Assembly: GCF_010668395.1 (NCBI RefSeq)
Contig: NZ_WUEY01000002.1
Location: 496,001-560,000 of the forward strand
Direction of reading: 5' to 3'
DNA: 64,000 nucleotides
Source: Martinezella lusitana
GTDB taxonomy: Bacteria; Pseudomonadota; Alphaproteobacteria; Rhizobiales; Rhizobiaceae
Shown: one piece after another, positions 33,045 to 41,129 of the stretch
Position numbering within the stretch: position 1 is the first letter of the stretch
Layout of the letters: every line of letters starts with the position of its first letter
The notes under the pieces: model-generated
Database searches by the model: none
What the model was told of the DNA's origin: nothing
What the model saw: the letters and a program-made list of their open reading frames with translations, nothing else
Position numbers and translations under genes: made by a program

Positions 33045-34138
33045 TGGCCTATGTAGCAACCCGTGGCGGCGAATACGCCATCGACCAGGCGGAGCGGCTT
33101 TTCCGCGCCGATCTCGGTCCGATCACGCGCGAGCGTGTCGAGGCCGTGCGGACCGGCCTTCCCTATCTCATCGACCGGCTGATGGGCGAAGCATCGCTTT
33201 ATGAGCCCGATCTCGCGGCTTTGGCGCTCGCCCAGGCCGGCGGCGATCTCTACGAGGCGATCCTGCTGCTGCGCGCCTACCGGACGACGCAGCCGCGCAT
33301 TGCCGTCGCCGAGCCGGTCGACCAGCCGGATCTCTTCACCGTCCGACGCATCTCGGCCGCCTTCAAGGATATTCCGGGCGGCCAGATATTGGGGCCGACG
33401 CTGGATTACTCCCATCGTCTGCTTCAGGTCGAGGTGCTGCAGGGCGAGGACTACGTGCCGGAAGCGGTGATCCCGGCCGCCGAACCGGCGCCGGCGACCC
33501 AACCGTCGCTCACCAGCTGGCAGAAGGCGCAGGGGCTCATTCCCGATCATCCGGTCGAGACGGTCGCGCCCGATGAAATTCCGGACCTGACGCGCGAGCC
33601 TCTGCTCTTTCCAGCCGCTCGCGCCCACAAGCTGCAGAGCCTGGCGCGGGCCGACACCGGCGGCACGCTGGCACTCGGCTATGCGACGATGCGCGGCTAC
33701 AGCGCCGTGCATCCGACGGTCAACGAGCTGCGTCTGGCCTACGCCCCGGTTCGCCTGCGCCACCCATCGGGTACGATCTTCAGCGCCGGCCGCGTCCGCG
33801 TGAGCCAGACCGAAGTCATCTCGAAGTCCAGGGAGCTGCAACTGGGCTTCTCGGCGACTTTCGGCTGGAACGAGGTGAAGGTGATCGCGGCGGCAACGCT
33901 CGATCTTGCCTCCAGCCAGCCCAATCCACATCCGGCCTCCAACGAGGAGTTCGTTCTCTATCACACCGAGCCGGTCGAAAGCTCCGGCTTCTGCATCCAC
34001 TTCAAGCTTCCGCACTATGTCACGTTCCAGTCGACTCTGGATGCGCTGCGCCGCGTCAAGACGGACAAGGACGCCGCCGCCGCAAAGCCGGCCGTTGCAG
34101 AAAAGCTTGCCTCGCAACAGGAGGAGGTCGCGCTATGA
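33044..34138 (+). CDS. phnI: PhnI-like C-P lyase core subunit (divergent)
   Basis: 364 aa. PhnI is the nucleosidase subunit that displaces adenine from ATP. N-terminus AYVATRGGEYAIDQAERL, LLRAYRTTQPRIAV and ISAAFKDIPGGQILGPTLDY are standard. The His pair of HFKLPH (H319 and H324), which in E. coli binds metal at the PhnI-PhnJ interface, is kept. Compared with E. coli PhnI as I recall it, the middle block is shortened and altered: the GELLMTECEM-like and GxxERKAMAMALVDRAL-like stretches are replaced by GRVRVSQTEVI and FGWNEVKVIAAATLDLA. ATG 33044 overlaps the phnH stop. Confidence 0.87.
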   Translation: MAYVATRGGEYAIDQAERLFRADLGPITRERVEAVRTGLPYLIDRLMGEASLYEPDLAALALAQAGGDLYEAILLLRAYRTTQPRIAVAEPVDQPDLFTVRRISAAFKDIPGGQILGPTLDYSHRLLQVEVLQGEDYVPEAVIPAAEPAPATQPSLTSWQKAQGLIPDHPVETVAPDEIPDLTREPLLFPAARAHKLQSLARADTGGTLALGYATMRGYSAVHPTVNELRLAYAPVRLRHPSGTIFSAGRVRVSQTEVISKSRELQLGFSATFGWNEVKVIAAATLDLASSQPNPHPASNEEFVLYHTEPVESSGFCIHFKLPHYVTFQSTLDALRRVKTDKDAAAAKPAVAEKLASQQEEVAL

Positions 34139-35046
34139 AACTTCAGGAATTGACCAAGCCCTGGATGGCCTTCAACTACGGTTTTCTCGATGAATCCGCC
34201 AAGCGCGAGATGCGCCGCCGCATTCTGAAGGCGGTCGCGGTGCCCGGCTATCAGGTGCCCTATGCCAGCCGTGAAGTGCCGATCGCGCGCGGCTGGGGAA
34301 CAGGCGGACTGCAGGTGACGCTGACGCTGCTCAAACCGACCTCCGTCGTGAAGGTCATCGACCAGGGGTCCGACGACTCGGTCAACGCCAGCAGCATCCG
34401 CAAGTTCGTGGCGCGCGTCGGCGGGGCCGTGGAAACGGAAGACACGATGGCCGCGACCATCATCCAGTCCCGTCACCGCATTCCCGAGGAAAAACTGCGC
34501 GACGATCAGATTCTGGTGCTGCAGGTGCCGAACCCCGAGCCATTGCGCCCCGTCCAGCCGGATATGTCGGTCGCACGCGAAATGCATGGCGATGCGGATT
34601 ACGGGCAGCTCTGGCTCGTGCTTTACGAACAGCTCGTCAAATCGGGACGGATCATGCAGGGTTCGAGCTATCCGAGCATGGTCAACGGCCGGCATGTGAT
34701 GACACCCTCGCCCATTCCTCGCTGGGATGTGCCGAAGCTCAATCAGGCCGACCACCTGACGATCCTCTCGGCCGGCCGCGAAAAGCGCATCTTTGCCGTG
34801 CCGCCCTATACGCGTGTCGAGCCGCTGGTTTTCGACGACGTGCCCTACCGCGTCGAGGATCACCAGGACAAGACCTGCTATCGCAGCAACGTCACCGGCT
34901 TCTTCATGAACGAACTTCCGCAGGATGACGGCTCCTCGCAATACGAATTGTCCGACAGCCATTTCGGCGTGAAGCACATCCGCAAGTCGGAGGCCGAAAC
35001 GGTCGAGATCGGCGAAACCTGGTACAACAATGGAAGGATGGACTGA
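34135..35046 (+). CDS. phnJ: PhnJ-like protein lacking all Fe-S and catalytic cysteines but one
   Basis: 303 aa. The fold is unmistakable: FNYGFLDESAKREMRRRI, VAVPGYQVPY with the glycine of the glycyl-radical site (G38), GWGTGGLQ, SRHRIPEE, SPIPRW and AGREKRIFAVPPYTRVEPL. In PhnJ the radical-SAM cluster and catalytic thiyl sit in CX2CX21CX5C near the C-terminus (E. coli C241, C244, C266, C272). Here that region has C248 only, the single cysteine in the protein; Ser, Ser and Val lie at +3, +25 and +31. The other two frames hit stops and show no Cys motif, so a frameshift does not explain it. The C-terminus is about 20 residues longer. Canonical SAM-radical C-P cleavage looks impossible. Operon-coupled (ATGA with phnI). 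Confidence 0.9.
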   Translation: MKLQELTKPWMAFNYGFLDESAKREMRRRILKAVAVPGYQVPYASREVPIARGWGTGGLQVTLTLLKPTSVVKVIDQGSDDSVNASSIRKFVARVGGAVETEDTMAATIIQSRHRIPEEKLRDDQILVLQVPNPEPLRPVQPDMSVAREMHGDADYGQLWLVLYEQLVKSGRIMQGSSYPSMVNGRHVMTPSPIPRWDVPKLNQADHLTILSAGREKRIFAVPPYTRVEPLVFDDVPYRVEDHQDKTCYRSNVTGFFMNELPQDDGSSQYELSDSHFGVKHIRKSEAETVEIGETWYNNGRMD

Positions 35047-35873
35047 TGGCCGCGCTCGATCCCATTCAATCGGCGGAGCTGACCCGCCAGCCGCCGCGGC
35101 TGATGCTGGCCGAACCCATCCTGACGATGCGTAACATTGCGCGCAACTATGGCGACGTCACCGCCCTCGGCGGCGTCGATGTGACTGTTTATCCGGGCGA
35201 AGTCCTCGGCATTGTCGGTGAATCCGGCTCCGGCAAGTCGACGCTTCTCAGAATGATGAATCTCGAGGATACGCCGGACACGGGAACCTATACTCTTGCC
35301 CTGCCCGGCCACGAAGGCCGCAACCTCTTCACGCTCGACCGCTTCGAGCGGCGGATGCTGCGCGCGCATCATATCGGTATCGTCTACCAGAACCCGCATC
35401 TCGGTCTGCTGATGAACCACACCAGCAGCGGCAATGTCGCCGAACGCCTGCTGATTGCCGGCAACCGCAATTTCGCCGAGCTGCGCGAACGGGCCCGCCA
35501 ATCGCTCGATGCATCGGAATTTCCGATCGAGCGCATGGACGCCCGGCCGAACGAGCTCTCCGGCGGCATGCAGCAGCGCGTGCAGCTTGCCAAGGCGATT
35601 GCGCTGGAGCCCGCCGTGCTGCTTCTCGACGAGCCGACCACCGGCCTAGATGTCAGCGTCCAGGCGCTGGTTCTCGACACGCTGAAGCGGCTGCAGCGTG
35701 AGCGTTCCATCACCATGGTTCTGGTTTCGCACGATCTCGGCGTCATCCGCACGATGGCGGACAGGGTTATGGTCATGCGGCGCGGCAGGGTCGTGGAACA
35801 GGGTCTGGCCGACCAGATCTTCCAGGATCCGCAGCACGCCTACACGCAACAGCTCGTTCACGCCAAGCTTTGA
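35046..35873 (+). CDS. phnK: PhnK ABC-type ATPase of the C-P lyase complex
   Basis: 275 aa. Soluble ABC ATPase that docks on the PhnGHIJ core. Walker A GESGSGKST, Q-loop VYQNPHLGL, signature LSGGMQQRVQLAKA, Walker B LLLDEPTTGLD, switch His VSHDL. No membrane part. Its ATG shares the last base of the phnJ stop. All catalytic elements are intact, so selection still keeps the ATPase. Confidence 0.92.
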   Translation: MAALDPIQSAELTRQPPRLMLAEPILTMRNIARNYGDVTALGGVDVTVYPGEVLGIVGESGSGKSTLLRMMNLEDTPDTGTYTLALPGHEGRNLFTLDRFERRMLRAHHIGIVYQNPHLGLLMNHTSSGNVAERLLIAGNRNFAELRERARQSLDASEFPIERMDARPNELSGGMQQRVQLAKAIALEPAVLLLDEPTTGLDVSVQALVLDTLKRLQRERSITMVLVSHDLGVIRTMADRVMVMRRGRVVEQGLADQIFQDPQHAYTQQLVHAKL

Positions 35874-35887
35874 GGGAAACGCAAGAG

Positions 35888-36634
35888 ATGAATATTCAAG
35901 TTTCCGCCCGGCAGGCTCCGCCTCCGGTGCTGCGCGTCGAGGGCCTTTCGAAGCAATTCGAAATGCATCACCTCAAGCGCACGCTGTTTGCCTTCGAAAA
36001 CATCGATTTCGAACTGAAGGCAGGCGAATTCATCCTGCTGAAGGGCGAGAACGGCGCAGGCAAATCGACGCTGCTGCGCACGCTCTACCGCTCCTACCTG
36101 CCGCGTGCCGGCCACGTCTACTATCACACGCAGGAGGGTGTCATCGATCTGGCGACGGCCGCCGATGTCGATATCGCCGTGCTGCGCCGCCGCGAAATCG
36201 GCTTCGTCACGCAGTTCCTCAATGCGCGCCCGCGCGTCGCGGCCGAAGAAATCGTCGCCGAGCCGCTGAGGCTTGCCGGCAGGTCGCATTCCGACGCCCT
36301 GGCGGAAGCCCGTCGCTGGCTCGATGCCTTCGGTGTCAAGAGGCAGCTCTGGTCGGCCTATCCATCGACATTCTCCGGCGGCGAACAGCAGAAGGTCAAT
36401 CTGGCCCGCGCCCTCATCCTGCCGCAGCGCCTTCTGCTGCTCGACGAGCCGACAGCCTCGCTCGATCATGCCGCCCGCCGGGCGCTGGTCGAAAGATTGG
36501 CGCAACTCAAGGCGTCCGGCGTTGCAATGATCGGTGTCTTTCACCACCCCGAGGATGTAAAGGCATTGATCGACCGGGAGCTTCATCTGGAAGCCATCAA
36601 GATCGAGGACGAGCAAGACGATGTGGCTGAGTAA
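35888..36634 (+). CDS. phnL: PhnL ABC-type ATPase
   Basis: 248 aa from ATG 35888 (an ATG-like codon six residues upstream is less likely). Walker A GENGAGKST, signature FSGGEQQKVNLARA, Walker B LLLDEPTASLD, His in GVFHHPED. PhnL joins the PhnG-I-H step in known systems. Stop overlaps the start of phnM by 14 bases. Confidence 0.92.
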   Translation: MNIQVSARQAPPPVLRVEGLSKQFEMHHLKRTLFAFENIDFELKAGEFILLKGENGAGKSTLLRTLYRSYLPRAGHVYYHTQEGVIDLATAADVDIAVLRRREIGFVTQFLNARPRVAAEEIVAEPLRLAGRSHSDALAEARRWLDAFGVKRQLWSAYPSTFSGGEQQKVNLARALILPQRLLLLDEPTASLDHAARRALVERLAQLKASGVAMIGVFHHPEDVKALIDRELHLEAIKIEDEQDDVAE

Positions 36635-37775
36635 TTTTGAAATTGTGCTGGAGGACCGCGTGATCGAGCGCGGCGCCGTCAGGATCGCGGATGGAGTGAT
36701 CACCGACATCAGCGAACGCCCCGTCGAAGGGGCTGACATAGATGGCCACGGTCGGCTCCTGCTGCCCGGCTTCGTCGATATGCATGGCGACATGATCGAA
36801 AAGGACGTGGAGCCGCGCGTCAACGTCCGTATGCCGATCGAGCTTGGTGTCTACGATCTCGACAAGAAGCTTGCCGCCTGCGGCGTGACCACGGCCTATG
36901 CGGCGGTGGCCTTTACGCCCGCCACCTACGGCCATGTCCGCTCCGTCGACCATACGCGTGCGATGATCGAAACGCTTGCATCGATGCGGGAGGAACTGCT
37001 GATCGACCATCGCGTCCATGGCCGGTTCGAGGTGACTTTTCTACCTGCCGTGAAAGAGGCAAAGGCGCTGATCGACGCCGGCGCGCTCCACCTGATTTCG
37101 CTCATGGACCACACGCCGGGCCAGGGACAATACCGGGATATTGAGCTGCATATCGCCAACACGGCAAAGGCAAAGAAGATCAGCGAGTCTCAGGCAGCGG
37201 AGCTTGTGAAGCAGCGCATGGCCGCACGCAGCGAGCATGGCGACAGCATGGACATCATCAACGGCCTGGCCGAACTTGCCCGCGAGAATGACGTGGTGCT
37301 GGCCTCGCATGACGACGACACCGTCGAGAAGGTGGTGCTCCTGCATAGCCTGGGCGCGGCAATCAGCGAATTTCCAATCAATGTCGCGGCGGCGGCCGAG
37401 GCCAAGCGGCTGGGATTGGCGACGGCGATGGGCGCGCCGAATGCGCTGCGGGGCCTTTCCTATTCCGGCAATCTTTCTGCGCGGGAAGCCTATGAGGCGG
37501 GCGTGCTCGATATCCTTGCGAGCGATTACCATCCATCGGCCATTCTTCCGGCTGTCATCGCCCTTGCGGAAATCGGCACCGGCGGTCTTCCCGCCTCCAC
37601 CGCATTGGCAAGCGCCAATCCTGCAAAGGCGCTCGGCCTCCATGACCGTGGCCGGATCGCCAAAGGGCTGCGCGCCGATCTTCTGATCGCCGAGCGCGGC
37701 CGGGTGCCGCGCCTGCGCACCACGATCCGTGGCGGCAAGATGGTCTGGTCCGACGGCTCGATCAAGGGCTTCTGA
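36621..37775 (+). CDS. phnM: PhnM-like amidohydrolase (ribosyl-triphosphate diphosphohydrolase type)
   Basis: 384 aa, amidohydrolase superfamily. In C-P lyase pathways PhnM removes pyrophosphate from ribose-1-phosphonate 5-triphosphate. Metal-binding motifs are present: DMHGDMIEKDVEPR (HxD), LMDHTPGQGQ, LASHDDDT and ASDYHPSA; MGAPNALRGLSYSGNLSA is the family signature. Last gene of the operon. The usual phnN, phnP or DUF1045 genes do not follow. Confidence 0.92.
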   Translation: MWLSNFEIVLEDRVIERGAVRIADGVITDISERPVEGADIDGHGRLLLPGFVDMHGDMIEKDVEPRVNVRMPIELGVYDLDKKLAACGVTTAYAAVAFTPATYGHVRSVDHTRAMIETLASMREELLIDHRVHGRFEVTFLPAVKEAKALIDAGALHLISLMDHTPGQGQYRDIELHIANTAKAKKISESQAAELVKQRMAARSEHGDSMDIINGLAELARENDVVLASHDDDTVEKVVLLHSLGAAISEFPINVAAAAEAKRLGLATAMGAPNALRGLSYSGNLSAREAYEAGVLDILASDYHPSAILPAVIALAEIGTGGLPASTALASANPAKALGLHDRGRIAKGLRADLLIAERGRVPRLRTTIRGGKMVWSDGSIKGF

Positions 37776-37872
37776 GCCGGAAGGCAGGGGCGGCTGGCAC
37801 TTTGCTTCCATGCACAGCACCTGATCGTCAGCCAAGGGTATGGCAATGACGCAGAGTCATTGCCGCATGACC

Positions 37873-37894
37873 CCTTCTCCTCTCGGGGAGAAGG
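37873..37894. repeat. Rhizobial-type intergenic palindrome after phnM
   Basis: CCTTCTCC-TCTCGG-GGAGAAGG, 8-bp arms. Closely similar in style to the element at 52538-52555; such C-rich/G-rich palindromes recur in rhizobial intergenic DNA. May double as a terminator for the phn operon and the convergent SDR gene. Confidence 0.45.
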
Positions 37895-37950
37895 AGTGTG
37901 CGGCTACGGTCGTCGGCGGGAATGTATTTCCCTCCCCCTGACTGCCTTCC

Positions 37951-38760
37951 TCACATCGCCTGCTGCGGATGCGGCGTTCCCTCGTAGGCGCCCCAGATCG
38001 ATTGATCGAAATTGATCGTGGCCCCAGTCATCAGCCCGGATTCCTCGGACGACAGGAAGGCGACGGCGCGTGCGACCTCGGCGGGGTCGACGAGCCGGCC
38101 GAAAGGTTGCTCGGCGGCCGCCTTCGCCAGCCAATCCTCCGCTGCGCCATGATATTCGCGTTGAATGCGGTCCTCGCCATCGCTCGACATCCAGCCGATA
38201 TTGAGGGCGTTGACCCTGATGCGGTTCCGGAGCAGCGAGAAGGCCGTATTTCGCGTCAGCGTATCGAGCGCGCCCTTGGACGAACAATAGGCGCTGATGA
38301 AGGGCTGACCGGCCATCGACGACATCGAGGAGATGTTTACGATCGTGCCTTCGATGCCGTTGGCGATCATGTTCTTGATCGCATCCTGCATCAGGAAGAA
38401 CGGTGCGCGCACATTGACGGCGAACATCCGGTCGAACAGATCCGGATCGGTATCGAGAATGGTGCCGCGATCGGTAATGGCGGCGACATTCACCAAAGCA
38501 TCGATACGGCCGAATTTTTCCACCGCTGTTTCGATGACCTTGCGGCAATCCTCGACCCGGCCGAGATCGGCCGTCACGAAGGCAACCGGTATGCCGTAGC
38601 GTTCGCCGATCTCCCGTGCCTTGGCTTCGCCCTTGGCCGTGCTGCGGCCGCAGATCGTCATGCCCGCCGCTCCGCGTTCGGCAAAGAGACGGGCGACTTC
38701 CGCACCCAGTCCCTGCGTACCGCCGGTCACGACCGCGAATTTTCCATCCAGTCGGCTCAT
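37951..38760 (-). CDS. Short-chain dehydrogenase/reductase
   Basis: 269 aa Rossmann-fold NAD(P)-dependent oxidoreductase. TGGTQGLG (nucleotide binding), NVAAITDRG, catalytic Ser-Tyr-Lys as SSMSS...YCSSK. ATG 38760 (MSRLDGKFAVVTGG) follows GAGGATCC. Eight bases after the PhyH gene, so operonic. Probably oxidises an alcohol produced or used by the dioxygenase. Confidence 0.88.
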   Translation of the reverse strand: MSRLDGKFAVVTGGTQGLGAEVARLFAERGAAGMTICGRSTAKGEAKAREIGERYGIPVAFVTADLGRVEDCRKVIETAVEKFGRIDALVNVAAITDRGTILDTDPDLFDRMFAVNVRAPFFLMQDAIKNMIANGIEGTIVNISSMSSMAGQPFISAYCSSKGALDTLTRNTAFSLLRNRIRVNALNIGWMSSDGEDRIQREYHGAAEDWLAKAAAEQPFGRLVDPAEVARAVAFLSSEESGLMTGATINFDQSIWGAYEGTPHPQQAM

Positions 38761-38767
38761 CGGATCC

Positions 38768-39961
38768 TCAAGCCTCCCTGCGTGCGGCATGGGCGGCAAT
38801 CAGCTCGGCAAACTTTCCGGCATCCGTTCCGGCATCGATCGCCTCGGCCATGATCTGCGCCTGCGTTTTCGGTGCAAGTCCCCCGACCGGCGGATCGCTG
38901 TCGAGATTGGTCGGGAAGGCATAGCCCTCTGCGGTCGATGCGATCACATTGGCCGCCTCGGCACGGCTGAGCGCGCCTGCCTTGAAAGCGGCCAGAAGCG
39001 CGGGATAGGCCGTCACGGACATTCGGCTGCGGTTGACGCTCTCCATCGCCCGCCCGAAGGCCGATGACACCTGCAGGAGGTTGGCCATGCGGTAGATGTC
39101 TTTCGAGACATTGTTGCCGGCGCCATGCATCACGGCCGGATTGAAGAAGACGGCATCGCCTTTCTCAAGCGGCAATTGAACATGATGCTCGGCAAAATAG
39201 GCCTGGAACTCCGGCCGGCCAAAGGCGATGTAGCCCTCGAAGAAGGTTTGCGAATAGGGCAGGAACAGCGTCGGACCGCTTTCGAGCGGCATGTCGCAAT
39301 GCGCGACCGCGCCCTGCAGCGTCAGCAACGGCGAAACGGCGTGGATATGGCCGGGATAGGCCTGCATCTGCTGCGGCGACATAAAGCCGAGGTGATAGTC
39401 GCGATGCGGCTTCTGCGCGGTGCCGCCCGGATTGACCCGGTTCATCTGCGCCGTCATCTGATAGCCGACCCCGAGCCAGGCTTCCGACACCATGGCGACG
39501 GCGGTGGAGGCATAGTAACGCGCAAAATTCTCTGGGTCCGCCAGGCAGTGCTTCTCCAGCACGTTCCAGATGCGGTCATTGGCGCCGGGCTTGGCAAAGT
39601 GATCGCCGGCACCCTTGCCCTTCTCTTTCTCCTCGCGGACGATGGCTTCGAAGACGGCGGTCGCGCGATCGACAACGGCCGTATCGGGCATGGCATTCTT
39701 GATGACGACGATGCCGGGACCGGAGGTGAAAGCCTCGACCCACTCGGCCATCAGGGCGCGGCGCTCGTCTTCATTCCCGGCAGCACTGCGAACCCTGTCC
39801 CCGTCATAGATGAGGATATTCTTCTCGATCCCCGCAGCCAAAGGCCAGTCCGCCGGATCGGCGGTCTTTTCGACCAGGCTCTTGAAAGTGCTGAAACTGC
39901 CGCAATCGGCCGAAAGCCAAACCTTCTGGCTGCGCCGGCTGGCGAGCGTCTGAGCGTCCAT
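38768..39961 (-). CDS. Phytanoyl-CoA dioxygenase (PhyH) family protein
   Basis: 397 aa Fe(II)/2-oxoglutarate oxygenase. Metal ligands H and D in KPHRDYHLGF and the distal His in NPAVMHGAGNN. Longer than the 270-300-aa PhnY-type phosphonate dioxygenases, with extra N- and C-terminal helices, so I do not call it phosphonate-specific even though it lies next to phnM. ATG 39961 follows GGGAGGAG. Paired with the SDR and divergent from a LacI regulator. Confidence 0.82.
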   Translation of the reverse strand: MDAQTLASRRSQKVWLSADCGSFSTFKSLVEKTADPADWPLAAGIEKNILIYDGDRVRSAAGNEDERRALMAEWVEAFTSGPGIVVIKNAMPDTAVVDRATAVFEAIVREEKEKGKGAGDHFAKPGANDRIWNVLEKHCLADPENFARYYASTAVAMVSEAWLGVGYQMTAQMNRVNPGGTAQKPHRDYHLGFMSPQQMQAYPGHIHAVSPLLTLQGAVAHCDMPLESGPTLFLPYSQTFFEGYIAFGRPEFQAYFAEHHVQLPLEKGDAVFFNPAVMHGAGNNVSKDIYRMANLLQVSSAFGRAMESVNRSRMSVTAYPALLAAFKAGALSRAEAANVIASTAEGYAFPTNLDSDPPVGGLAPKTQAQIMAEAIDAGTDAGKFAELIAAHAARREA

Positions 39962-40040
39962 AGTGTTCTCCTCCCAAAGTGACGTTGGACTTATGAGATT
40001 GATCGTAGTCTCGGCACGGCCTATGAGAAAGATGCGAAAC

Positions 40041-40062
40041 ACCTCAAAAACACCTCAGAAAG
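40041..40062. promoter_or_regulatory. Tandem direct repeat in the PhyH/LacI divergent region
   Basis: ACACCTCAAAA followed at an 11-base step by ACACCTCAGAA, just upstream of the LacI TTG start. CTATGAGA/TTATGAGA repeats lie nearby. Candidate operator within a 108-bp divergent promoter. Confidence 0.35.
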
Positions 40063-40069
40063 AGCCGCC

Positions 40070-41089
40070 TTGAAATCGCGTTTCCCATTGAAAGACATCG
40101 CGCTGCAGGCCGGCCTCAGCCTGGCGACGGTCGACCGGGTCATGCATGAACGCAAAGGCGTCCGCGCCGTCACCAGAGCACGGGTCGCGGCGGCGATTTC
40201 CGAACTGGAGCGGCAATATGTGCAGTCGGGCCTTGCCGGACGGCGTCTCGTCATCGATGTGGTGATGGACACGCCTCAGCGCTTCTCGGCCGCCGTCCGC
40301 GAGGCTTTCGAGGCCGAATTGCCCGGTATGCGCCCGGCGTCATTCTCTGCACGCTTTCATGTGGCCGAGACGATGAGCGAGCAGGAGCTTCTGTCGATCC
40401 TGCGTTCCATCCGTCGGCGCGGCAGCCACGGCGTCGTGCTCAAGGCCGCCTCCACGCCTGCCATTGCCGAGCTGGCCGCCCAGCTCATGGCGGCAAAAAT
40501 CCCTGTCGTCACGCTCGTCACCGATCTGCCGGAAAATTCGCGCATCGGCTATGTCGGCATGGACAACCGCGTGGCAGGAGCGACATCAGCCTATCTGCTC
40601 GGCCGCATGGCCGGAGCACAGGCAGGCAAGATATTGGTGACGCTATCGAGCAGCCTGTTTGCCGGCGAGGACGAGCGCGAACGGGGATTTCGTCACGTTC
40701 TGGCGGAGCGCTTCCCCCATCTTTCGGTCGTGCGCGTTTCCGAAGGCTTCGGCGTCGACCGCACCACGGAACTGCTGGTCCGTGACGCGCTGGCGCGCGA
40801 ACCGGAAATCCGTGCGGTCTACTCGGCCGGAGGCGGCAATCGCGCCATACTGAAGGCCTTCAGCGATGCCCGGCGCGAATGCACGGTCTTTGCGGCGCAT
40901 GATCTCGATCAGGACAATGTCAGGCTTCTCGCCGCCGGCGAGATCACGTTCGTCATTCATCACGACCTCCGCCACGATGCCCGCAGCGCCTGCCAGCTCA
41001 TGCTCGCCTATCACCGGATGCTGCCGGCCGATTTCAAGGTGGCGCCGTCTCGCGTCACGATCGCAACCCCGTTCGAACCGGCGCATTGA
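40070..41089 (+). CDS. LacI-family regulator
   Basis: 339 aa from a TTG start (AAAGAG 6 nt upstream; no ATG available). HTH: LKDIALQAGLSLATVDRVMHERKGV. The periplasmic-binding-like effector domain (residues 60-335) includes IPVVTLVTDLPENSRIGYVG, usual for sugar-responsive LacI proteins. Divergent from the PhyH-SDR operon and the likely repressor of it. Confidence 0.87.
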   Translation: MKSRFPLKDIALQAGLSLATVDRVMHERKGVRAVTRARVAAAISELERQYVQSGLAGRRLVIDVVMDTPQRFSAAVREAFEAELPGMRPASFSARFHVAETMSEQELLSILRSIRRRGSHGVVLKAASTPAIAELAAQLMAAKIPVVTLVTDLPENSRIGYVGMDNRVAGATSAYLLGRMAGAQAGKILVTLSSSLFAGEDERERGFRHVLAERFPHLSVVRVSEGFGVDRTTELLVRDALAREPEIRAVYSAGGGNRAILKAFSDARRECTVFAAHDLDQDNVRLLAAGEITFVIHHDLRHDARSACQLMLAYHRMLPADFKVAPSRVTIATPFEPAH

Positions 41090-41129
41090 CCGGCAACCGC
41101 AGGACCGTCCTGAACACGCGGCCACAGGA

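Noticed and set aside
34135..35046. Frameshift hiding a normal PhnJ C-terminus
   Set aside because: The +1 and +2 frames from about 34860 hit stops within roughly 15-22 codons and show no CxxC pattern; the operon overlap with phnK is intact.
32035..37775. Ordinary functional C-P lyase operon
   Set aside because: Gene order fits, but PhnJ lacks the Fe-S and catalytic cysteines, and the transporter and accessory genes are non-standard.
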